DNA from: Argyresthia goedartella
Taxonomy: Eukaryota > Arthropoda > Insecta > Lepidoptera > Argyresthiidae
Direction of reading: 5' to 3'
NCBI GenBank assembly: GCA_949825045.1
Contig: OX463816.1
Location: 12,457,579-12,521,578 of the forward strand
DNA length: 64,000 nucleotides
A model generated the notes under the pieces. That model was not told the origin of the DNA, ran no database searches, and worked only from the letters and a program-made list of their open reading frames with translations. The position numbers and the translations under genes were made by a program. Below, piece after piece: positions 63,101-64,000 of the stretch. Every line of letters begins with the position of its first letter. Positions within the stretch are counted from its first letter, which is position 1.

Positions 63101-63317
63101 CAGAATTTGTAGATCCACTTTCAGATTTCTGTGGTGTTGTGGGTGAATCACAATCGTCGCTAGCCTGTGAAGGCACGGTAAAAGAAGGCACAAACTCCAT
63201 GGCATTCACATTCAACGTGGACATTTTAGACGACACATCATCGGAATCCTTTGCACCTTGTTCGCCTATAACATCGGCTTGACCTTCCCAAGAGTCTGGA
63301 GCACCGTTATTGGACAT
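27791..63317 (-). CDS. eRF3: eRF3 (GSPT1-type peptide-chain-release-factor GTPase), whole gene
   Basis: eRF3 is the GTPase that, with eRF1, ends translation in the cytoplasm and links to poly(A)-binding protein and mRNA decay. Coding exons, in order: 63080-63317, 61410-61621, 59695-59800, 55616-55762, 53618-53763, 52348-52502, 52032-52149, 51500-51703, 48432-48590, 40366-40470, 38949-39117, then either 28729-28784 or 27791-27834. All junctions are GT-AG and keep phase. The product is 604 or 600 aa; the vertebrate proteins are about 630. Residues 1-185 are an acidic, disordered N-terminus with a PAM2 motif. Residues about 173-400 are the G domain with G1 HVDAGKST, G3 DAPGHK, G4 NKMD and G5 VSG. 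The rest is EF1A-like domains II and III. A second first exon lies at 62733-62760. Introns are packed with retroelements, yet no coding exon is damaged, so the gene is under constraint. Confidence 0.95.
27905..28346. mobile_element. MITE between the two alternative eRF3 last exons
   Basis: Long imperfect terminal inverted repeats of about 45 bp share GATTTCGTGA and CGAGCGCGTCAGA. Sub-terminal copies of the CGAGCGCGT.AGA motif also occur internally (around 28070, 28175 and 28270). No coding capacity. It separates exon 12a from exon 12b. Confidence 0.65.
28729..28784 (-). CDS. eRF3: eRF3 alternative last exon 12a
   Basis: Acceptor TTTTCTTTGTATCAG/AT; the coding part reads [18 protein letters not shown], stop. 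It is a full alternative to exon 12b with the same phase and the same acceptor-side sequence layout. A minus-strand AATAAA at 28614-28619, 110 bp past the stop, gives it its own 3' end. The stop TAA overlaps a perfect donor consensus (AA/GTAAGT). Its C-terminus resembles the vertebrate KVLKLVPEKD ending. Confidence 0.85.
28785..29640. other. eRF3 intron 11, no gene
   Basis: Non-coding. At 29285-29335, AACCGGCAAAGTGCGAGC and GCGCACCGAGGGTTC are a worn end of the lepidopteran GGTTCCGT repeat. Confidence 0.45.
29640..32340 (-). mobile_element. Jockey/CR1-type LINE remnants with satellite block inside
   Basis: The minus-strand C-terminal part at 30024-29737 has [20 protein letters not shown], with the frame drifting afterwards. 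The part at 30340-30146 has [19 protein letters not shown]. Around 30440 and 31410 the [18 protein letters not shown] region appears twice, in similar sequence, on either side of a satellite-like block at 30620-31370. Bases 31780-32230 hold the region before the polymerase. A related copy lies at 39730-40300. It lies wholly inside eRF3 intron 11. Confidence 0.65.
30620..31370. repeat. Degenerate satellite-like repeat, about 150-bp period
   Basis: The sequence ACTATCAAAAATT.TTCCACTAC...AAACCTTCC...TCAATTCTACCGTTTGTA recurs at least four times with indels and T-runs. A related stretch occurs at 57480-57840. Confidence 0.6.
33867..34469 (-). pseudogene. LINE fragment: OTU C-terminus joined to endonuclease start
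   Basis: The frame starts inside the OTU fold ([20 protein letters not shown], with catalytic His). It passes a Thr/Ser-rich linker and reaches [20 protein letters not shown] and HIAYIQET, matching strand 1 and the Glu motif of APE-type endonucleases. The remaining 90 residues are Lys-rich and do not clearly match. 200 aa. Confidence 0.55.
35281..35814 (-). pseudogene. OTU cysteine-protease domain of a LINE
   Basis: The frame opens [20 protein letters not shown]: the DGNC motif carries the OTU catalytic Cys. [16 protein letters not shown] follows, then [13 protein letters not shown] and [10 protein letters not shown]. In active OTU enzymes the last block is HYDS, with the catalytic His. Here the His is replaced by Leu, whereas the second segment at 34.4 kb keeps [10 protein letters not shown]. 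177 aa, no endonuclease in the same frame. OTU domains cut ubiquitin chains; their role in retrotransposons is not settled. Confidence 0.65.
36040..36907. other. Intron DNA with short direct repeat
   Basis: The phrase TGCACAGATGGG.TGCCTA...ATCGCGCA occurs at 36713 and 36810. A 10-bp inverted pair GGCCTAGAAT/ATTCTAGGCC lies at 36689-36710. No gene. Confidence 0.4.
36908..37294 (-). repeat. Tandem duplication carrying an old coding fragment
   Basis: Two units (about 36908-37121 and 37122-37294) share CCGTAGTTCCATCTTCAAAC, TTTTGAAGCT and AAAATTCAGGTATAT blocks. On the minus strand both can be read as DDIPEF-like, then [20 protein letters not shown] and EDGTTEK, with the same amino acids kept in both units. 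I do not recognise the protein. Indels break it. It may be a decayed retrocopy or an unknown transposon protein. Confidence 0.5.
37295..38339. other. eRF3 intron 11, no gene
   Basis: Around 38002 and 38084 an inverted pair GAACCATTCAG.AGAAC is visible, possibly a small MITE. The minus strand at 37446-37304 may continue the coding fragment at 36908-37294. Confidence 0.35.
38340..38609 (+). mobile_element. 3' end of a LINE/SINE with (TGATTTC)n tail
   Basis: The sequence ...GCCTCGCGGCTGGACGTAAGG...CAATAAAATATC is followed by TGATTTC repeated about three to four times (38582-38609). A poly(A)-signal-like CAATAAA followed by a short tandem tail is typical of CR1/L2-like 3' ends. Confidence 0.5.
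38949..39117 (-). CDS. eRF3: eRF3 exon 11 (domain III)
   Basis: Acceptor CTCCTTCAG/GCA, donor GACGAAA/GTAAGT. 56 codons plus one base: [40 protein letters not shown] and [13 protein letters not shown]. It leaves one base (A) that completes an Asn codon with either alternative last exon. Confidence 0.95.
39730..40300 (-). mobile_element. LINE fragment related to 31.9-32.3 kb
   Basis: Shared nucleotide blocks with 31960-32230 (TACATGATTAAATTTA, TCTGCTTCATATGGA.ATGA, TTTAGACG.TCTATTGTGA.) show a second, 5'-region copy of the same LINE family, minus strand. No long frame remains. Confidence 0.6.
40366..40470 (-). CDS. eRF3: eRF3 exon 10 (domain III start)
   Basis: Acceptor TTTCGACAG/GTA, donor GTAAAG/GTAATC. 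35 codons: [20 protein letters not shown] and [15 protein letters not shown]. It lies 7.9 kb from exon 9; the intron between them holds a copia element and LINE pieces. Confidence 0.95.
40740..41760 (+). mobile_element. LINE reverse transcriptase fragment (plus strand)
   Basis: The frame at 40776-41027 encodes [20 protein letters not shown], a diverged catalytic AFDTVDH motif, then [13 protein letters not shown] and [13 protein letters not shown], matching the [10 protein letters not shown] motif. Just after a stop comes LIFADDMK, the YADD-type catalytic box, near 41080. It is inverted relative to eRF3 and lies in intron 9. Confidence 0.7.
42290..43515. mobile_element. hAT-type element, 1226 bp, with 8-bp target duplication
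   Basis: Ends CAGTGGCGG and CCGCCACTG are flanked on both sides by TGATGACT (42282-42289 and 43516-43523), a perfect 8-bp duplication as expected of hAT transposons. The flanking copia linker reads on when the element is removed. No transposase motif is visible inside; it contains a fragment of the GGTTCCGT repeat (42351-42400). Confidence 0.85.
43670..44990 (+). pseudogene. Copia D reverse transcriptase and RNase H
   Basis: Frame pieces in order: 43680-43800 (RT N-terminus), 43900-44030 (VVTAFLNG), 44013-44267 ([13 protein letters not shown] and [10 protein letters not shown]), 44280-44680 (linker) and 44807-44989 (RNase H end, [14 protein letters not shown], stop). At least three frameshifts. 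Confidence 0.75.
45360..47400 (+). mobile_element. LINE with reverse transcriptase and C-terminal region (plus strand)
   Basis: + strand frames in order: [20 protein letters not shown] and [18 protein letters not shown] (45754-45951), [16 protein letters not shown] (45935-46138), then [20 protein letters not shown] (catalytic box near 46185). These are followed by [20 protein letters not shown] and [16 protein letters not shown] (46340-46639). The latter blocks are typical of the post-polymerase part of Jockey-superfamily LINEs. Frameshifts are frequent. In eRF3 intron 9. Confidence 0.75.
47750..48045 (+). mobile_element. Second copy of the LINE C-terminal tail of 1236-1540
   Basis: Long shared blocks (TTTGTACACTAAACCAACAC; GATGAAACAGTAGAGCACAT; CCTAGAACACCCAGGCCTCC; GTGCAGGCGCTACA). 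This copy lacks about 25 bp that encode LLACPSTT in the first. Confidence 0.65.
48010..48140. repeat. 64-bp tandem duplication
   Basis: Units begin CTACAACCACCTTATAGAGG at 48010 and 48074. The second has one extra A in its A-run. Confidence 0.85.
48432..48590 (-). CDS. eRF3: eRF3 exon 9 (domain II)
   Basis: Acceptor CGTGTTGCAG/ATG, donor GGCCGA/GTAAGT. 53 codons: [40 protein letters not shown] and [13 protein letters not shown]. Its first codon happens to be ATG, but it is internal. The nearly intact Jockey LINE sits in the preceding intron. Confidence 0.95.
48942..50943 (-). mobile_element. Nearly intact 5'-truncated Jockey-type LINE
   Basis: Minus-strand coding from 50943: a pre-RT segment ([20 protein letters not shown]), then a 337-aa frame (50645-49632). 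The second frame has full polymerase motifs: [74 protein letters not shown] and [14 protein letters not shown]. The C-terminal frame (49662-49069) holds [20 protein letters not shown] and [20 protein letters not shown]. Only about two single-base frameshifts separate the frames. A T-run at 48942-48956 is its poly(A) tail. Few changes suggest a recent insertion. Confidence 0.85.
51088..51232 (+). mobile_element. LINE C-terminal fragment
   Basis: The + frame reads [20 protein letters not shown], then RVADRKQW and [11 protein letters not shown], the typical end of a LINE ORF2 (GRPxxRWxDD). Isolated and short. Confidence 0.6.
51319..51372. repeat. Snap-back hairpin, 25-bp arms, 4-bp loop
   Basis: Bases 51319-51343 and 51348-51372 are exact reverse complements around GACA. 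It lies in eRF3 intron 8, about 130 bp past exon 8. Confidence 0.9.
51500..51703 (-). CDS. eRF3: eRF3 exon 8 (domain II start)
   Basis: Acceptor CCTCTACCAACAG/CTA, donor AATAGG/GTGAGT. 68 codons: [20 protein letters not shown], then [20 protein letters not shown] and [19 protein letters not shown]. This is the beta-barrel domain II shared with EF1A. Confidence 0.95.
52032..52149 (-). CDS. eRF3: eRF3 exon 7 (end of G domain)
   Basis: Acceptor ACGATTGCAG/A, donor GATAGG/GTAAGT. It encodes [20 protein letters not shown] and [20 protein letters not shown] is the G5 motif. It ends in phase 0. Confidence 0.93.
52348..52502 (-). CDS. eRF3: eRF3 exon 6 (NKMD motif)
   Basis: Acceptor CAATCTGCAG/GTA, donor GATAG/GTAAGA. 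It encodes [20 protein letters not shown], then [20 protein letters not shown] with MDDPT. NKMD is G4, which recognises guanine. 51 codons plus two bases. Confidence 0.95.
52503..53229. other. eRF3 intron 5, non-coding
   Basis: A worn repeat (CGGGACAGTCCCGCTGTCCCCC; GTCCCGCTTT) lies at 52930-52990. Otherwise I see nothing. Confidence 0.4.
53230..53668. repeat. Tandem array of partial eRF3 exon 5 plus its 5' splice site
   Basis: Four units: 53230-53349 (about 120 bp), 53350-53449 (100 bp), 53450-53567 (118 bp) and 53568-53668 (101 bp). The last is the genuine exon end plus donor. Each unit holds, on the minus strand, codons for APGHK through ADLAVL, then GTGAGTACAACACGG and CATAACCTAGACGCG, which runs into the next unit. 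Donors fall at 53617, 53497, 53399 and 53279. Two units carry an extra 20-bp insert with CCCGGGAACAAG. Unit 1 has changes just before its donor. Confidence 0.9.
53618..53763 (-). CDS. eRF3: eRF3 exon 5 (switch II, DAPGH)
   Basis: Acceptor CATTGTAG/AA, donor GTCCTA/GTGAGT. It encodes [19 protein letters not shown], then [15 protein letters not shown] and [19 protein letters not shown] is the G3 motif that contacts the gamma-phosphate. The exon's 3' half is repeated three more times in the following intron (53230-53617), each time with the same 5' splice site. Confidence 0.95.
53764..55615. other. eRF3 intron 4, with one MITE
   Basis: Apart from the element at 54454-54724 I see only AT-rich intron DNA and short A/T runs. 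Confidence 0.4.
54454..54724. mobile_element. MITE, 271 bp, in eRF3 intron 4
   Basis: TIRs of about 26 bp, CGGCGCACACGAACCACAAA with following ACGTCG at the left and a complement with about two changes at the right. Internal copies of GTGGCGCCAC and CGTTTTGTGG. GC-rich against an AT-rich intron. The target duplication is not clear. Confidence 0.65.
55616..55762 (-). CDS. eRF3: eRF3 exon 4 (P-loop and switch I region)
   Basis: Acceptor CCCCCAG/AC completes Asp of DAGKST (G1, nucleotide phosphates). It continues [20 protein letters not shown] and [14 protein letters not shown]. Donor GAAG/GTCAGC. High GC at third positions sets it off from the AT-rich introns. Confidence 0.95.
56160..57120 (-). 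mobile_element. LINE 3' fragment (minus strand) in eRF3 intron 3
   Basis: Minus-strand frames: 57116-56904 ([25 protein letters not shown]), 57022-56702 ([20 protein letters not shown] and [32 protein letters not shown]) and 56705-56451 ([10 protein letters not shown]...). This is the order of the post-polymerase region in Jockey/R1-type LINEs. Confidence 0.7.
57480..57840. repeat. Satellite-like block related to 30620-31370
   Basis: It shares TCAAAAATTCTTCCACT, TCAATTCTACCGTTTGTATC and the order of flanking T-runs with the larger block in intron 11. Confidence 0.55.
57935..58335. repeat. Lepidopteran GGTTCCGT interspersed repeat, near full length
   Basis: It starts AGGGTTCCGTACCCGAAGGG and passes CTCCGCTGTCCGTCCGTCTG and TTGCCGCTATAACAACAAAT. 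It ends GGTACGGAACCCTTCGTGCG and AGTCGCACTTGACCGG. I know this repeat as very common in moth and butterfly genomes (from memory). Partial copies lie at 21113-21160, 29285-29335 and 42351-42400. Confidence 0.75.
58340..58745 (-). mobile_element. RTE-type LINE C-terminal fragment (minus strand)
   Basis: The minus strand reads [20 protein letters not shown], then [20 protein letters not shown], and after a stop [20 protein letters not shown] and an AFAQQWN-like end. KxxWAGHxxR...GRPxxRWxDD is the usual end of RTE-clade ORF2. Confidence 0.75.
59695..59800 (-). CDS. eRF3: eRF3 exon 3 (start of G domain)
   Basis: Acceptor TAATTGCAG/GAG, donor GTTG/GTGAGT. It encodes a Lys-rich stretch ([19 protein letters not shown]) and [10 protein letters not shown], the beta strand leading into the P-loop. 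The intron falls between Val and Asp of the P-loop motif. 35 codons plus one base. Confidence 0.95.
59912..60095. repeat. Tandem duplication of about 105 bp, second unit split by a LINE
   Basis: Unit 1 (59912-60018) and unit 2 (60019 to about 60095) start TCACAACTACATGCACCATC. The end of unit 2 (CATCTTGGCAGTTTATGTCT...) reappears at 61291-61319, beyond the LINE. Confidence 0.8.
60093..61290 (-). mobile_element. 5'-truncated LINE insertion with (AAAT)n tail
   Basis: Minus-strand frame 61294-60515 (about 259 aa): [24 protein letters not shown] start, then [60 protein letters not shown] and a stop at 60515. This is the post-polymerase region of a CR1/Jockey-group LINE, uninterrupted, so it is young. 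The 3' end is a (TTTA)n run at 60094-60128 on the + strand, i.e. an (AAAT)n tail. CATCTT flanks both ends. Confidence 0.8.
60094..60128. repeat. (TTTA)n microsatellite
   Basis: About eight TTTA units; it is the 3' tail of the LINE at 60093-61290. Confidence 0.9.
61410..61621 (-). CDS. eRF3: eRF3 exon 2 (acidic Pro-rich linker)
   Basis: Acceptor CTTCTACAG/GC at 61622/61621 and donor CAACAG/GTAAAC at 61410. It completes a Gly and adds 70 codons: a Pro/Ala/Val-rich run ([20 protein letters not shown]), then an acidic segment ([20 protein letters not shown]). Disordered and poorly conserved in the family. Phase 1 in, phase 0 out. Confidence 0.9.
61622..62732. other. eRF3 intron 1, distal part
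   Basis: AT-rich, no coding sequence or repeat recognised, which makes the CpG-rich block at 62785-62945 stand out. Confidence 0.4.
62733..62760 (-). CDS. eRF3: eRF3 alternative first coding exon 1'
   Basis: An ATG at 62760 with A at -3 opens MIDSKDPIG plus one base and ends GGAG/GTATGT, an excellent 5' splice site. The phase (9 codons plus 1) equals that of exon 1, so it would join exon 2 in frame, giving [15 protein letters not shown]. It lies inside intron 1, just below a CpG-rich block (62790-62945) absent from the flanks, which suits a second promoter. The isoform would lack PAM2. There is no transcript evidence here. A chance ATG plus donor cannot be excluded. Confidence 0.55.
62785..62945 (-). 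promoter_or_regulatory. CpG-rich candidate promoter / 5' UTR for exon 1'
   Basis: This short block holds many CpGs (GCGAGCACGGTTGCGCGAGCG; CTCTCGCTCGAGCGACAGCG) in otherwise AT-rich intron 1. It sits immediately upstream, in minus sense, of the alternative ATG. No TATA box is evident. Confidence 0.4.
63080..63317 (-). CDS. eRF3: eRF3 exon 1 (PAM2-containing N-terminus)
   Basis: The start ATG at 63317 has A at -3. The exon encodes 79 residues plus one base and ends AATG/GTATGT. Residues 34-46 ([12 protein letters not shown]) match the PAM2 consensus LNxxAxEFxP, which binds the MLLE domain of poly(A)-binding protein. Vertebrate eRF3a has an overlapping pair of such motifs; here I see one. The rest is Ser/Asp-rich and disordered. 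Confidence 0.9.
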
Positions 63318-63660
63318 TATAGAGAAAAGTCAATGTCCAGTTAACAAATATATCCCGTTTTTTGCTTAGTTTTCTAATTATTTAAGTTCCTTTTCTCGAT
63401 ATATCCGCGTGTCTTTATCTTCCACCGGAAGTTCATGGCAAATTGCCAAAATTGAAAAAAACTTCCTATTATAATTTTAAGCAAGACGCTCCTGAACTGA
63501 AATAAACAAAGTATTTTTTTAATCAATAAAAAAGATAAGAATAATTTTAGTTACAATATATTTATTAAATAGCGAAGAAATTACATGCAGTAGATTAATT
63601 AGCACATAAAATGACGGTGCAACTTCCGCCATGAATGAAATCAGTGTTGCTATATTTATC
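63318..63660. promoter_or_regulatory. Probable eRF3 main promoter and 5' UTR
   Basis: AT-rich DNA directly upstream of eRF3 exon 1 with no other gene on it. No clear TATA box. If the small ORF at 63666 is real, this is a head-to-head promoter. Confidence 0.35.
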
Positions 63661-63665
63661 CAAAG

Positions 63666-63803
63666 ATGTTCGTTTCCAAGACTCGTGCTCTTGCTAAGAA
63701 CACGGGAAATGTTCTACTGCAGTTTTGTGGTCGCCCTAAAGACCGAACGAAAGACTTAGTGAAAGAACGCAGTTTGTTTTTGAAAACTCCACAGATACAA
63801 TAG
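63666..63803 (+). CDS. Short unassigned ORF, 45 aa
   Basis: MFVSKTRALAKNTGNVLLQF continues to a Lys/Arg-rich end (KERSLFLKTPQIQ). The start of the peptide is basic and amphipathic, as in mitochondrial targeting peptides, and it lies 350 bp from the divergent eRF3 start. It could be a first exon, a small protein, or chance. A TTCTACTGCAG/TTT sequence inside it also looks like a 3' splice site. I do not recognise any family. Confidence 0.25.
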   Translation: MFVSKTRALAKNTGNVLLQFCGRPKDRTKDLVKERSLFLKTPQIQ

Positions 63804-64000
63804 ATAAAATTAATCAGACCAAGGCCCTCGCAAGGCTAAAAGATGCACGTTTTTAAATATCTATTTGTTCGAAATATAGCTTTATTTCTTAGAATACAAA
63901 GATAAAATTCGGTTCAGTTGCTTCAGTGCTAAAACTGCTGAAAGTAGTGTCAATTGGAATAATTGGGACTACCTATTTCGGACCGCTGCAGTAGAAATTA
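63804..64000. other. Right-hand flank, nothing recognised
   Basis: AT-rich, no open frame of interest. Confidence 0.4.

Noticed and set aside
1..64000. rRNA genes, telomeric TTAGG arrays, histone or other host gene clusters
   Set aside because: I looked for their usual motifs on both strands and saw none.

Overview
This window is a piece of an insect nuclear genome, very probably a moth or butterfly. It has small coding exons scattered through long AT-rich introns, a heavy load of Ty1/copia, Ty3/gypsy, non-LTR and DNA-transposon remnants, and several copies of an interspersed repeat I know from many Lepidoptera. The species cannot be told from the sequence.

Two host genes are clear and lie tail to tail. 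DCUN1D3 (+ strand, coding 25113-26179, two coding exons, 328 aa) is a DCN1-like cullin-neddylation factor with the MGxC N-terminus expected of a membrane-anchored family member. eRF3/GSPT1 (- strand, coding 63317 to 27791) is the GTPase subunit of the translation-termination complex. I could assign every coding exon by splice sites and phase: twelve exons giving about 600 aa. It also has a second phase-matched first exon (62733-62760) that would replace the PABP-binding PAM2 motif, and two interchangeable last exons (28729-28784 and 27791-27834), so up to four isoforms are possible. The 3' half of its switch-II exon is tandemly repeated in the adjoining intron, each copy with an intact 5' splice site. 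The two genes' poly(A) signals abut near 26.72 kb.

Layout. 1-2.5 kb: fold-back element, MITE, LINE tail, tRNA-derived SINE. 2.5-2.8 kb: first exon of an unidentified coiled-coil gene running off the left side. 3.2-5.0 kb: RNase H part of a LINE split by a mariner-type element. 5.5-6.7 kb: broken IS630/Tc1/mariner transposase with unusually wide catalytic spacing. 7.1-10.7 kb: decayed Ty3/gypsy. 10.7-14.5 kb: decayed copia element with a 497-bp tandem duplication in its reverse transcriptase. 14.5-16.6 kb: a copia remnant into which about 1.5 kb of the golgin GCC1/GCC88 has been joined in frame at both ends. 17.2-18.8 kb: LINE. 18.9-24.5 kb: minisatellites, GC-rich inverted repeats, no genes. 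25.1-26.2 kb: DCUN1D3. 27.8-63.3 kb: eRF3, whose introns hold a MITE, several LINEs (one group with OTU-protease segments), a copia element carrying a hAT insertion, a nearly intact Jockey-type LINE, a 2.2-kb inverted-repeat element and a LINE landed inside an older tandem duplication. 63.67-63.80 kb: a short unassigned ORF head to head with eRF3.

A recurring oddity is a set of near-perfect snap-back hairpins (arms about 21-31 bp, loops 0-6 bp) at unrelated places; two of them clearly interrupt gypsy coding sequence.
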